A stretch of 64,000 nt of DNA. Source: Streptomyces sindenensis (lineage in GTDB: Bacteria > Actinomycetota > Actinomycetes > Streptomycetales > Streptomycetaceae). A model generated the notes under the pieces. That model was not told the DNA's origin. It saw nothing but the letters and a program-made list of their open reading frames with translations, and did not search any database. The position numbers were made by a program, and so were the translations under genes. The stretch spans positions 62,001 through 126,000 of the forward strand of contig NZ_BMSG01000010.1 of assembly GCF_014649035.1 (NCBI RefSeq), read 5' to 3'. Below, one piece after another: positions 35,446 to 44,150 of the stretch. How positions within the stretch are numbered: the stretch's first letter is position 1; each line of letters opens with the position of its first letter.

Positions 35446-36009
35446 ATGTCCCCGGCCGATGACACGACGTACGAGATCCGCACCGCGACCCCGGAGGACG
35501 CCGGGCTCGTCGAAGCGCTGGACAGCTCTTTCACGACAGCCACCATCTTCCGGGTGGAGATGGCCGAGAACGGCTTCACGCTGCGGGAGACCCCGGTGGA
35601 CCCGCCGTTGACCAAGGTGTTCCCGGAGGACGAGGACACGGAAGCTCAGGAGGGCCGGGTGGAGGATGGGCGCCCCACCTTCCTGGCGCTGGCCCCCGCC
35701 GGCTCCCTGGCGGGCTTCGTCTCGGTCGCGTACGCACGCTGGAACCGCCGCCTCACCATCGAGAACATCGAGGTCGCCCCCGGCCACCGGGGCCGAGGGG
35801 TGGGCAGGGCGCTGATGTCCCGGGCGGAGGAGTTCGCCCGGGAACGCGGCGCGGGCCACATCTGGCTGGAGGTCACGAACATCAACGCCCCCGCCATCCA
35901 TGCGTACCGCCGGATGGGCTTCTCGCTCTGCGGGCTGGACACCTCGCTCTACGCGTTCACCGCGTCGGCCGGCGAGTACGCGCTCTACCTGAGCAAGCCC
36001 TGCCGCTGA
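35446..36009 (+). CDS. GNAT acetyltransferase, streptothricin-acetyltransferase-like
   Basis: 187 residues from ATG 35446. The acetyl-CoA loop is VAPGHRGRGVGRALMSRAEEFARE. The C-terminal part ...WLEVTNINAPAIHAYRRMGF-SLCGLDTSLYAF...EYALYLSK follows the pattern of streptothricin/nourseothricin acetyltransferases (conserved F/G-D-T-x-L-Y and E-x-A-L-Y). The N-terminal half is divergent, so resistance function is possible but not assured; peptide or amine acetylation is an alternative. Confidence 0.8.
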   Translation: MSPADDTTYEIRTATPEDAGLVEALDSSFTTATIFRVEMAENGFTLRETPVDPPLTKVFPEDEDTEAQEGRVEDGRPTFLALAPAGSLAGFVSVAYARWNRRLTIENIEVAPGHRGRGVGRALMSRAEEFARERGAGHIWLEVTNINAPAIHAYRRMGFSLCGLDTSLYAFTASAGEYALYLSKPCR

Positions 36010-36237
36010 GGCGTACCCGCGAGGCCGGAAGCGGGCCTGCCGGACGCCCCGCTCCTCTCCGTCGGTGCGAGCCTCTGTGCAAAGGTTGCACGCGGCAAGA
36101 GGAACTTGCCGGTGGAACAGCCCGGGGGCGGGAGCGGATGGACGTTCACCGTGCGGAAATCCCCGGCTCCGGTCAGCGTGGCCCAGGTCGGCGGAGGCCG
36201 ACGACCTGCCGCGCGCGTCGATAGGGGTTGCCCCCGT

Positions 36238-36834
36238 ATGCCACAGCAGCAGCGACATCCGGCGGTGGACGCGGCCCTCGGCCGTCGACGCACCCGCCTC
36301 GGAACCGTCTGGACCGTCGGCCTCCTGTCCCTGCCCTTCGTCGGGCTCGCGCTGTCCGCGGCGGCCGGACTCCATCCCGGTGTGCCGCTCGTCGTCACCG
36401 GACCGGCCGCCCTCGCCGGGTTCGTTCTGATCACCGAGATGCCCACGGGCCTGGACCGGGGACAAACCAGCGGCAGTCTGCTGACGGCACGGACCGTCAC
36501 GGGCCTTCGTACCGTCGACCTGTCTCAGATCCGGCGCGTCCGGCTGCTGACGAGCTTCTCCCCCGGCGGAGTCTCGGATCGGGTCGTTCTGATACGCGAC
36601 AGCGACGGCGTGTTGCTGGGACTGAGAGTGCGGACCGACGTGCGCCGCGTGCGCCGCGCACTGGAGCAGGGTGCGCGGCGCGATGAACCACCTCGCGTGA
36701 GCGGCGCTGCGGCCGCTCACCTCGGCATGGCCACCGGCGGAACGGCCCGGCACACGGTGCTGAGCTGGCTGGTGACGGTGCTCGGCATCTGCTGCTACCT
36801 CAGCGCCGTCGTGGTGTTCGCCCGCGCGGTCTAG
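36238..36834 (+). CDS. Small membrane protein of unknown function
   Basis: 198 residues from ATG 36238 (AGGGG upstream; a GTG 132 bp earlier is less likely). Predicted helices are at about 24-44 (TVWTVGLLSLPFVGLALSAAAG), 49-68 and, near the C-terminus, 171-194 (LSWLVTVLGICCYLSAVVVFA). A beta-rich middle (LSQIRRVRLLTSFSPGGVSDRVVLIRDSDG) recalls PH-like membrane domains. No family is assigned. Confidence 0.6.
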   Translation: MPQQQRHPAVDAALGRRRTRLGTVWTVGLLSLPFVGLALSAAAGLHPGVPLVVTGPAALAGFVLITEMPTGLDRGQTSGSLLTARTVTGLRTVDLSQIRRVRLLTSFSPGGVSDRVVLIRDSDGVLLGLRVRTDVRRVRRALEQGARRDEPPRVSGAAAAHLGMATGGTARHTVLSWLVTVLGICCYLSAVVVFARAV

Positions 36835-36990
36835 ACGGACCCAGGCGCACTGACTGCGAGCGTTGCCGATGACCGGACCGGTGCGCATCTCTGGCGGGTT
36901 CGGCGGGAGAATTAAGGCAGAGACGAACGCCAGTGCCGGTCCGGGCATCAAGTCCGCCACCAGCGGGGGAAGAGGGGCCGGGAGGCAGCC

Positions 36991-37152
36991 GGCTTCACGG
37001 ACATCGACCTCACCCCGCCCCACGCGGTAGCCGACGGCGTGCACTCCGCCACGGTCCGGGCCAGCAGGCCGACGACGGCCACGGACACCCCCGCCCGGAC
37101 CCCCGCCCGTCCGGCGAGCACCACCTCCTGCTGCGGTGGAGGCGGCTGCTAG
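36991..37152 (+). pseudogene. 3' remnant of an arsenite methyltransferase (arsM)-like gene
   Basis: The plus-strand frame ending at TAG 37150-37152 reads GFTDIDLTPPHAVADGVHSATVRASRP, a Thr/Ala/Pro linker, then SCCGGGGC. This matches the C-terminus of ArsM-type methyltransferases, with a cysteine-rich tail. Upstream of about 36961 the frame no longer resembles ArsM. The last three bases overlap the stop of the minus-strand methyltransferase. Only the end of the gene is left. Confidence 0.6.
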
Positions 37153-37715
37153 AGGCGGCGCGCCGCGACAACCACGGAAGTGGTGGAGGTCGTCAGCAAT
37201 TCGCTGGCGTCCAGGGCGGGATGGGTGAGGTAGAAGAGCCGGAGCTCATCCACCTCGCCCTCGAAACGAGGCGGCCAGTGGGGCGACGGGGTGAAGTCGT
37301 CCAGGACGAGAATCCCGCCGGGGGCAAGCAGCTCGACGACTCTTTCGGGGTCGTCCCGCTTGCCCCCGCCATCGCAGAAGAAGACATCGAAGGGCGCATG
37401 CCGTTCGAGCAGCAGCCAGTCCCCGGCGAGAACGCTGACCCGGTCGTCGTCCGCGAACACCTCAGCGGCGCGACGAGCCAGCACCTCATCCCGCTCCACG
37501 GTCACCAGCCGGGCACCGGCACCAAGCCCACTGTGCAACCAGGCGGTACCGACGCCGGAACCGGTACCGCTCTCCGCAATGACTCCACGGGGTTTCGAGG
37601 CGGCGGTCAGCCTGAGCAACCTGCCCACCTCGGGCAGGCAGCTCTTCGTGAACCCCGCCTCGAAGGCGAGACGCTCAGCAACCCCCACACGAGGCGGAAC
37701 CACAAGCTCTGCCAT
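37149..37715 (-). CDS. SAM-dependent methyltransferase (O-methyltransferase-like)
   Basis: 188 residues from ATG 37715 (AAGGGGGG upstream). Class I motifs: VIAESGTGSGVGTAWLHSGL, RLVTVERDEVLARRAAEVFADDDRVSVLAGDW and FDVFFCDGGGKRDD, then GGILVLDDFTPS. This is the compact O-methyltransferase/caffeoyl-type fold without extra N-terminal domain. Its role is unknown. A 20-bp perfect palindrome lies 47 bp upstream of its start. Confidence 0.85.
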   Translation of the reverse strand: MAELVVPPRVGVAERLAFEAGFTKSCLPEVGRLLRLTAASKPRGVIAESGTGSGVGTAWLHSGLGAGARLVTVERDEVLARRAAEVFADDDRVSVLAGDWLLLERHAPFDVFFCDGGGKRDDPERVVELLAPGGILVLDDFTPSPHWPPRFEGEVDELRLFYLTHPALDASELLTTSTTSVVVAARRL

Positions 37716-37761
37716 GACCACGAACCCCCCTTGGCCGTGCACCAATCGCATCAGGCGTCCA

Positions 37762-37781
37762 ACCTACTCACGTGAGTAGGT
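37762..37781. promoter_or_regulatory. 20-bp perfect palindrome upstream of the methyltransferase
   Basis: ACCTACTCACGTGAGTAGGT equals its own reverse complement; the centre is CACGTG. It lies 47 bp before the methyltransferase ATG, the position of a repressor operator. TetR-type proteins often use such sites. No regulator gene is adjacent. Confidence 0.6.
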
Positions 37782-38286
37782 CCACTGACGTTCGCGCTCG
37801 CCCGCCGTTGTCCGTCGGCGTGGTCACGACGGTTGATCGTCGGTGAGTCGGTTTGTCAGTGCTGGCGTCTATGGTCTCAAACGCGCGGTCGGCTTCCGGG
37901 GGTTCCAGCTCTGAAGAGAATGGTTGCATCCCCGGCCTGTCTGGGGGCGGCCCGGAGAATTGCCCGGGACCTAACCGACGGTCGGGCCTCGTCGATGACC
38001 AGCGGATGACCTGCCAGAGCCGACCGCGCAACACCTCCCCTCGGGGGTACCACCTGATCCGTAGCTCTAGCCGGATCTAGCCGGATCGGTCACGACGGCC
38101 ATACCGGCCGTTACGAGGGCCCGGAGAGACGGTGGCGGGCGGGGGCGGTTGCTGTGGTTGCGGTACCGCGCTGCTGTACCCAGATCCGCCCGGTGATCCA
38201 GACCGGCGCGACGGCCATGGACGGCATCTTCGGCACTTCTGTACCTCCGGAGCGATACTCACGCAGATAGAGACACACGCAAAGCC
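37782..38286. other. Gene-poor 0.5 kb between the methyltransferase and tRNA-Pro
   Basis: No convincing gene. The best frame is a 41-codon minus-strand one at 38111-38236 with a GGAGG site, unlike anything I know. The base composition is slightly lower in GC than the neighbours, and the stretch lies on the 3' side of a tRNA, where integrated elements or their scars are common. Confidence 0.4.
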
Positions 38287-38320
38287 AGAGGGCCGGTACT
38301 GAAATCAGTACCGGCCCTCT
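38287..38320 (-). terminator. 15-bp perfect hairpin downstream of tRNA-Pro
   Basis: AGAGGGCCGGTACTG (38287-38301) pairs with CAGTACCGGCCCTCT (38306-38320) around AAAT, 17 bp after the tRNA 3' end on the minus strand. GGCTTTGC follows it. Fits a factor-independent terminator for the tRNA gene. Confidence 0.8.
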
Positions 38321-38337
38321 GACCTGCTGCTTAGCTG

Positions 38338-38411
38338 TCGGGGTGGCGGGATTTGAACCCACGACCTCTTCGTCCCGAACGAAGCGCGCTGCCAAGCTGC
38401 GCTACACCCCG
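38338..38411 (-). tRNA. tRNA-Pro (anticodon CGG)
   Basis: On the minus strand the 74-nt sequence begins CGGGGTGTAGCGCAGCTTGG and ends CACCCCGA. Acceptor arms CGGGGTG/CACCCCG pair fully. The anticodon arm CTTCG-TTCGGGA-CGAAG displays CGG at positions 34-36, decoding CCG proline. The T arm GTGGG-TTCAAAT-CCCGC is canonical. CCA is not encoded. Confidence 0.97.
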
Positions 38412-38439
38412 ATGCCCACCGGTTTCCCGGCGACATCGA

Positions 38440-39186
38440 TTACTTTAGCCCACCCGCGGCCGGAGGCGAAATCCGGTTTCTTCGGTGCTGGATCCACCCC
38501 GCCACGTTCGGCCGGAGGTGGTCCGCGGCGGTGATCAGCGTGGCCAGGGCGGTGAAGAGGAGGCCGAGGGCGAGGGCCTGGGTGAGGGTGCTTGCGTAGC
38601 CGTACGTGTCGATGTCCAGGAACGGGTACGGGTAGCGGGCCGGGGAGCCGGGGGTGAGCAGGGCGCCGCGGGTCAGGGTCAGGGCCAGGTAGGCCGCGGG
38701 GGCGGTCAGCCAGAGCGGGATGTGGGCCAGGCGCAGGGTCCGGGGTGCTGTCAGCAGGAGCCAGTCCGCGGCAAGCGTCAGCGGGGTCACCGTGTGGAGC
38801 AGGATGGTTGCCGCGAGCGGCAGGCCGGTTGCGGGGGCTTGGGCCTCCGCGTAGTTCACCAGCACCAGGTGGTGCATCAGGCCCGTGATCGCCGCGAGAA
38901 GCAGCACTCCGCCGGTCACCTGCGGCGGGAGCGGCGGAGCGCCTCGCCAGGAACGTACCGCCGACCAGCCGAAGGCCACCGCGACCAGCCCGTTCGCCAG
39001 GACCGTGAAGTGAATCAGGGGCGGTGGGGTGGAGCCGGTCGCCAGGGTGACGGCCGGGCCCGCGGCCGCCGCCCCGCACGCCAGTGTGCGCAGGGCCGTG
39101 GCCCAGGGGCGGCGGGGCGCGGTGGGGGCCGCGAGCACCTCTGCCGCCCGGGGGCGGGGGAGCAGGGCGGTCCGGGGCGCGGTCAT
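38440..39186 (-). CDS. Pr6Pr family multipass membrane protein
   Basis: 248 residues. Six or so hydrophobic helices, including [63 protein letters not shown] and the short motif [31 protein letters not shown]. The HHL...N and YP(Y)PFLD-type motifs are those of the Pr6Pr family, of unknown function in bacteria. It lies 154 bp after the phosphoesterase stop; the spacer has CCGCCGTCCTGCGGACC repeats. Confidence 0.85.
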   Translation of the reverse strand: MTAPRTALLPRPRAAEVLAAPTAPRRPWATALRTLACGAAAAGPAVTLATGSTPPPLIHFTVLANGLVAVAFGWSAVRSWRGAPPLPPQVTGGVLLLAAITGLMHHLVLVNYAEAQAPATGLPLAATILLHTVTPLTLAADWLLLTAPRTLRLAHIPLWLTAPAAYLALTLTRGALLTPGSPARYPYPFLDIDTYGYASTLTQALALGLLFTALATLITAADHLRPNVAGWIQHRRNRISPPAAGGLK

Positions 39187-39339
39187 GATTCGTACCGTAA
39201 GGGGGTGGGAAGACCCCCGCGATTCGTCGGCCGCCGTCCTGCGGACCCGCCCCCCGCCGTCCCTTGGACCCGCCCCCGGCCCCCGCCGTCCTGCGGACCG
39301 CCGCCCCCACGGACCCGCGGACCCGCGCCCCCGCCGCCC

Positions 39340-40278
39340 TCAGGCCTTCGGCGCCAGCGTCAGCAATGTCGCCTCCGGCGGGCAGGCGAAGCGGACCGGG
39401 GTGTAGCGGTTGGTGCCGCAGCCCGCGGAGACGTGGAGGTAGGCGCGCTGGTCGCCGACCGTGTGGGTGGAGAGGCCCTTGACCCGGTCCGTGTCCAGGT
39501 CGCAGTTGGTGACCAGCGCCCCGTAGAACGGGATGCACAGCTGGCCGCCGTGCGTGTGGCCCGCGAGGATCAGGGGGTAGCCATCGGCCGTGAAGGCGTC
39601 CAGGGAGCGCAGGTACGGGGCGTGGACGACGCCGATCGAGAGGTCGGCGCCGGTCTCCGGGCCGCCCTGGACCTCGGCGTAGCGGTCCCGCTTGATGTGC
39701 GGGTCGTCCAGGCCCGTGAACGCCAGCTCCATGCCCTCCAGCTTCAGCCGGCCCCGGCTGTTCGACAGGTCCAGCCAGCCCGCCTCGTCGAAGGCGTCAC
39801 GCATGGGCTCCCACGGATTGTGGACGACGCCGACCGCGGGGGCGTTGCCGTTGAGGCCGTGCTTGCCCTGGACCTTCTCCAGGAGGTAGCGGGCCGGGTT
39901 GCGAAGCTTGGGGCCGTAGTAGTCGTTGGAGCCGAAGACGTACACGCCCGGGAACTCCATCAGCGGGCCCAGTGCGTCCAGCACCTCGGGCACCGCGTCC
40001 GGGTCGGAGAGGTTGTCGCCGGTGTTCACCACGAAGTCGGGGCGCAGGCCCGCCAGCGACTGGAGCCAGGCGCGCTTCTTGCGCTGACCGCACACCATGT
40101 GGATGTCGGAGACCTGAAGCACCCGCAAGGGCCGTGCCCCGTGCGGGAGTACGGGAACGGTGACCCGCCGCAGACGGAACGAGCGGGCCTCGAACCCGGC
40201 GGCGTAGGCCAGTCCGGCGGCGCCGACCGCCGCGCCGACTGCCGTGACTTTCAGGGGTACTCCGTAGCGTGCGCGCAT
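39340..40278 (-). CDS. Metallophosphoesterase (calcineurin-like, membrane-anchored)
   Basis: 312 residues from ATG 40278. A hydrophobic N-terminus (VTAVGAAVGAAGLAYAAGF) precedes the dimetal motifs: DIHMV (modified D-x-H), GDNLSDPDA, GSNDYYG (in place of GNH[DE]), and GHTHGGQLCIPFYG. The Asn-Asp pair replaces the usual Asn-His-Asp/Glu, as in the YkuE-like subgroup of actinomycetes. It probably acts on a phosphate ester or lipid headgroup at the membrane. It is divergent from yqeY with 91 bp between starts. Confidence 0.9.
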   Translation of the reverse strand: MRARYGVPLKVTAVGAAVGAAGLAYAAGFEARSFRLRRVTVPVLPHGARPLRVLQVSDIHMVCGQRKKRAWLQSLAGLRPDFVVNTGDNLSDPDAVPEVLDALGPLMEFPGVYVFGSNDYYGPKLRNPARYLLEKVQGKHGLNGNAPAVGVVHNPWEPMRDAFDEAGWLDLSNSRGRLKLEGMELAFTGLDDPHIKRDRYAEVQGGPETGADLSIGVVHAPYLRSLDAFTADGYPLILAGHTHGGQLCIPFYGALVTNCDLDTDRVKGLSTHTVGDQRAYLHVSAGCGTNRYTPVRFACPPEATLLTLAPKA

Positions 40279-40369
40279 GCGTCCATCGTCGCAGAAGCGG
40301 AACGCCCGGAGAAAAGCCGAGAGGAAAACCCGTGGGCGGTCCCGGCCCCGCACCTGTCACAATCACGGC

Positions 40370-40834
40370 ATGACCACGCTCAAGTCCAAGCTCAAGGAAG
40401 ACCTCCACACGGCCATGAAGGCGCGTGACGAGCTGACCTCGTCCACCCTTCGGCTCACCCTCACCGCGATCACGAAGGAAGAGGTCAGCGGCACGTCGGC
40501 GCGCGAGCTCTCCGACGACGAGGTGCAGAAGGTGATCGCCAAGGAGGCGAAGAAGCGCCGTGAGGCGGCCGAGGCCTTCGCCCAGGGCGGCCGGACCGAG
40601 CAGGCCGAGCGGGAGAAGGCGGAGGGCGAGCTGCTGGAGGGGTACCTGCCCAAGCAGCTCACCGACGACGAGCTGAACGTGATCGTGGCGTCCGCCGTCG
40701 AGGAGGCCAGGGCCGCCGGCGCCGAGGGGCCGCGCGCGATGGGCGCCGTCATGAAGATCGTCAATCCGAAGGTCGCCGGGCTTGCCGAGGGCGGCCGGGT
40801 CGCCGCCGCGGTGAAGAAGCTCCTCGCCGGCTGA
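40370..40834 (+). CDS. GatB/YqeY domain protein
   Basis: 154 residues from ATG 40370. MTTLKSKLKEDLHTAMKARDELTSSTLRLTLTAITKEE and EGYLPKQLTDDELNVIVASAVEEARAAG...MGAVMKIVNPKVAGLAEGG are the family consensus. The fold matches the C-terminal domain of GatB amidotransferase; the standalone protein may assist tRNA-related processes. Length is normal. Confidence 0.95.
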   Translation: MTTLKSKLKEDLHTAMKARDELTSSTLRLTLTAITKEEVSGTSARELSDDEVQKVIAKEAKKRREAAEAFAQGGRTEQAEREKAEGELLEGYLPKQLTDDELNVIVASAVEEARAAGAEGPRAMGAVMKIVNPKVAGLAEGGRVAAAVKKLLAG

Positions 40835-40866
40835 GGCGTCGCCGAGCGGAGCAGCAGGGCACGAAA

Positions 40867-40905
40867 AGGGGTGGGCGCCCGGTCCTCGACCGGGCGCCCA
40901 CCCCT
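40867..40905. terminator. 18-bp perfect stem-loop between convergent genes
   Basis: AGGGGTGGGCGCCCGGTC (40867-40884) pairs with its complement at 40888-40905 over a CTC loop, between the YqeY gene (+) and the penicillin-binding protein gene (-). Strong bidirectional terminator. Confidence 0.9.
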
Positions 40906-40926
40906 GTTCCGTGAAAAGCCCTACGC

Positions 40927-43182
40927 TCAGGGGCCTTCGCTACCGCCGCCCCGGCCGCCGCCCGGTCCGCCGATCACGCCCTCCGGGAGCTCGATACCGG
41001 GGAACCGGTTGCCGTCGTCGCCGGGCTTCTCGTCCTCGTCGCCGCGGTCACGGTCGCGGCCCCGGCCCCGGTCCCGGTCGCGGTCGCCCTTCTCCTTGTC
41101 CTCCTTCTCCTTGCCGCGGGGCACGGAGACGGGGTTGAAGCCGGGAGTCTCGGACGCGTTCAGCGCCCCGGTCATCGCGATGCGCCAGATCGGGCCGGGC
41201 AGACAGCCACCGCAGACCTTGTCGTAGTACTGGCCGCCGATGGTGACGTTGAACATCGAGCTCTTCTCGCCGACGTCGTCACCGACCCACACCGCGGTGG
41301 AGAGGTTCGGCGTGTACCCGACGAACCAGGCGTCCTTGCGGTCATTGGTCGTACCGGTCTTGCCCGCGTTGTCCCGGTCGCTGAGCCCGGCCTGCGTACC
41401 GGTGCCGTCCTCCACGACGCCCTTGAGCATCTGGTTGATCGTGTCCGCGGTCCGCTCGCTCATCGCGCGCGAGCAGGACGTCTTCGGCACGTCGAGCGAC
41501 TTGCCCTGCGGGTCCTTGATGGACTCGATGGCGATCGGCGTGCAGTACGTGCCGCGGTTGGCGAACGCGGCGTAGGCGCCGGCCATGGAGAGCGGGGTGC
41601 TCACCTCGCCGCCGAGCGTGATCGAGGGGTACTCCTCGATCTTCTTGCCGTCACCGCGCTCGTAGCCGACCTTCTTCGCCATTTCGACGGTCTCGCAGAG
41701 GCCGGCCTTCTGCTCCAGCAGCGCGAAGTAGGTGTTGATGGACTTGCCGAGCGCGCTCGTCATGTCCCAGGTGCCCTTTTCGGACTTCAGCTCGTTCACG
41801 AGATTCCAGTCGGCGTAGCCGGCCGGGGAGCCGGAGCAGTTCCGGAAGTCCTGCTCCTTCACCGTCAGCTTCCAGTCCGTCGTGAACGTCGTGGCCGGAC
41901 TGATGCCCTTCTCCAGCGCCGCCGCCGCGGTGAACGGCTTGAACGTGGAGCCGACCTGGAAGCCGTAGGTGCTGCCGCCCATCTTGTTGCTGACGGCGAG
42001 GTTCAGGACCGTCTCGTTCTGCTTCTGATCGAGGCCGTACGGGCGGGACTGACCCATCGAGAGGATCTTGCCGCTGCCCGGCTGGACCTGTACCACGGAG
42101 GCCGCGAACTTGTCGTCCTTGTTGACCTTCGCGGTGGCGGCCTCGTTGGCGGCCTTCTGGGCGCGCGGGTCGAGCGTGGTCCGGATGGTCAGACCGCCGA
42201 GGTTCCAGAGCTTGGCCCGCTCCTCGTCGGTCTTGCCGAAGGCCGGGTCGGTGAGGATCGTCTTGCGTACGTAGTCGCAGAAGAAGCCGGAGCCGCTGAC
42301 GGCGGTGATGCAGCCGTTCTTCGGCCGGGACACCTTCAGTTTGATCGGCGTCTCCATGGCCCTGTCGGCCTCGGCCGGCGTGATGGCCTTGACCGCGGCC
42401 ATCCGCGTCAGCACGGTGTTGCGGCGCTTGGTCGCTTCCTCCGTGTCGTTGACCGGGTCGTACCGGCTCGGGGACTGGACGATGCCGGCGAGCAGCGCGG
42501 CCTCCTCCAGCTTGAGGTCCTTGGCGTGCTTGGAGAAGTAGCGCTGGGACGCGGCCTCGATGCCGTACGCCTGCTGCCCGAAGAACGTGATGTTGAGGTA
42601 GTTCTCCAGGATCTTCTTCTTGCCGAGCTCTTCCTCGACCTGGATCGCGTACTTCAGCTCGCGGACCTTGCGGCCGAGCGTCTGTTGCGTGGCCTGGGCG
42701 ACCTTCTCCGGGTCGTCGCCCGCCTCCTCGACGAAGACGTTCTTCACGTACTGCTGGGTGAGGGTCGACGCGCCCTGCGCGGTCCCGCCCGCCTGCACGT
42801 TGCGGTTCATCGCGCGCAGGATGCCCTTGAGGTCGACCGCGCCGTGCTCGTAGAAGCGGGAGTCCTCGATCGCGATGATCGCGTCCTGCATGTACGGCGA
42901 GATGTCCTTGAGCGGGACGACCGTGCGGTCGCGGGAGTACACCGTGGCGATGGTGCCGCCGTCGCGGTCCTGGATGGTCGTCCGCTGACTGAGCGGTGGC
43001 GTCTTGAGGTTGGAGGGGATCTCGTCGAACCCTTCGACCGTCCCCTTGGCGGCGAGCCCCAGCGCTCCGGCTGCGGGCAGCGCGATACCTGCCAGGACAG
43101 CTCCGGAGAGCGCGGCGACACCGACGAACTTGGCGGCCTGCTGAGTCGTGGTGAGACCGCCGCCCGAGCGCTTCTTTGGCAT
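40927..43182 (-). CDS. Bifunctional penicillin-binding protein (transglycosylase/transpeptidase)
   Basis: 751 residues from ATG 43182. An N-terminal transmembrane helix (about 17-45) is followed by the GT51 glycosyltransferase domain: AIIAIEDSRFYEHGAVDLKG with catalytic Glu, GASTLTQQYVKN, and RKVRELKYAIQVEE. The transpeptidase has GSTFKPF (Ser), SLGKSIN-like ALGKSINTYF and the KTGTTNDRKDAW box. Class A, membrane-bound, peptidoglycan polymerising and crosslinking. The tail has repeated RDRDRGRGR segments and ends Gly-rich. Confidence 0.97.
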   Translation of the reverse strand: MPKKRSGGGLTTTQQAAKFVGVAALSGAVLAGIALPAAGALGLAAKGTVEGFDEIPSNLKTPPLSQRTTIQDRDGGTIATVYSRDRTVVPLKDISPYMQDAIIAIEDSRFYEHGAVDLKGILRAMNRNVQAGGTAQGASTLTQQYVKNVFVEEAGDDPEKVAQATQQTLGRKVRELKYAIQVEEELGKKKILENYLNITFFGQQAYGIEAASQRYFSKHAKDLKLEEAALLAGIVQSPSRYDPVNDTEEATKRRNTVLTRMAAVKAITPAEADRAMETPIKLKVSRPKNGCITAVSGSGFFCDYVRKTILTDPAFGKTDEERAKLWNLGGLTIRTTLDPRAQKAANEAATAKVNKDDKFAASVVQVQPGSGKILSMGQSRPYGLDQKQNETVLNLAVSNKMGGSTYGFQVGSTFKPFTAAAALEKGISPATTFTTDWKLTVKEQDFRNCSGSPAGYADWNLVNELKSEKGTWDMTSALGKSINTYFALLEQKAGLCETVEMAKKVGYERGDGKKIEEYPSITLGGEVSTPLSMAGAYAAFANRGTYCTPIAIESIKDPQGKSLDVPKTSCSRAMSERTADTINQMLKGVVEDGTGTQAGLSDRDNAGKTGTTNDRKDAWFVGYTPNLSTAVWVGDDVGEKSSMFNVTIGGQYYDKVCGGCLPGPIWRIAMTGALNASETPGFNPVSVPRGKEKEDKEKGDRDRDRGRGRDRDRGDEDEKPGDDGNRFPGIELPEGVIGGPGGGRGGGSEGP

Positions 43183-43799
43183 AGGGGGCAGCCTAATCCG
43201 TAGTGATGAACGTGTCGTAGGAGCAGGGGGCTCTCGGAGCGTTCCCGTACCAGACCGTGACATCCGGGCGCAGGATCGGGCCGGGCGGAGAGACGGCGTA
43301 CCGTCGCGGCGCACCGGGCTGAGACACGGCGCACCGCTCGCGGCGGCGGGCGCGCGGACGTGAACGGCCTACGTTCCCATTCGCCGGACAGACGGGCAGG
43401 CGTTGGCCTAAGCTGCTCACAACTGTCACAGCAGTCCGGTTCCGTATCAAGCCCCCTGCCGCCCGATGCACATCTTCTGGTCATTCTTCCTCCGGTCGAT
43501 GTGCCACCGCACCGCCCTTCCCGTATGCACCGAGGCGCTCCCGAAATCGCCCCGTGTGCCACGAGAAGTCCGTTGCAACTTGAGTGCACTATCCCTTTTT
43601 CGCGGCGATAGTCGCGTATGTCCTCGGCTCACTCCCCTGGGTGATCTGCCGCATACGCATAGTCCGTTCGGACCATTCAAGATTGGGCCCGAAGGGGGTG
43701 TTGTGCTGTCCCCACCTTCCGTAACGTCCTCAACTGGCAGCGGTGAATATGCCGCTACCGCCGTGGGGGAGCCTCGATTCGGGAGAGGACGGCGCCGGC
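43183..43799. other. 617-bp divergent promoter region of wblA and the penicillin-binding protein gene
   Basis: No gene supported. Its length fits a long, regulated wblA leader, and it is noticeably poorer in GC near 43560-43700 (CTATCCCTTTTTCGCGGC and similar). In-frame codons upstream of the wblA ATG reach back to GTG 43743, but their translation (MNMPLPPWGSLD) is not known in WblA. Probably contains several developmental promoters. Confidence 0.5.
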
Positions 43800-44150
43800 A
43801 TGGGCTGGGTAACCGACTGGAGTGCGCAGGCAGCCTGCCGCACTACCGATCCGGATGAACTGTTCGTACAAGGGGCAGCGCAGAACAGAGCCAAGGCGGT
43901 GTGCACCGGATGCCCGGTGCGGACCGAGTGCCTGGCCGATGCGCTCGACAATCGCGTCGAATTCGGCGTGTGGGGCGGAATGACGGAGCGGGAGCGTCGC
44001 GCACTGCTGCGCCGCCGGCCGACCGTCACGTCCTGGCGCCGACTGCTGGAGACCGCACGCAGCGAGTACGAGCGGTCCACCGGCATCCTGCCCGGAGTCA
44101 TCGGGCTGGAGGACGAGGAGCTGCACGAGACGTACGCCGCGGTGGGATAG
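43800..44150 (+). CDS. wblA: WblA, iron-sulfur WhiB-like regulator
   Basis: 116 residues from ATG 43800 (GGAGAGGA about 10 bp upstream). Four cysteines Cys13, Cys35, Cys38 and Cys44 in the C-x21-C-x2-C-x5-C pattern bind the [4Fe-4S] cluster; G-V-W-G-G (56-60) precedes the basic RERRALLRRR tail. The start MGWVTDWSAQAACRTTDP matches WblA of S. coelicolor as I recall it. WblA acts with the principal sigma factor and is a pleiotropic controller of sporulation and antibiotic repression. Confidence 0.95.
   Translation: MGWVTDWSAQAACRTTDPDELFVQGAAQNRAKAVCTGCPVRTECLADALDNRVEFGVWGGMTERERRALLRRRPTVTSWRRLLETARSEYERSTGILPGVIGLEDEELHETYAAVG

Noticed and set aside
35107..37044. A 645-codon minus-strand frame spanning several genes
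   Set aside because: It covers the GNAT and membrane-protein genes on the other strand, shows no domain, and its composition is that of a bias artefact.
38111..38236. 41-codon minus-strand frame with GGAGG site
   Set aside because: Good ribosome site, but no recognisable product and no conservation evidence; noted only as the best frame in the tRNA-Pro flank.
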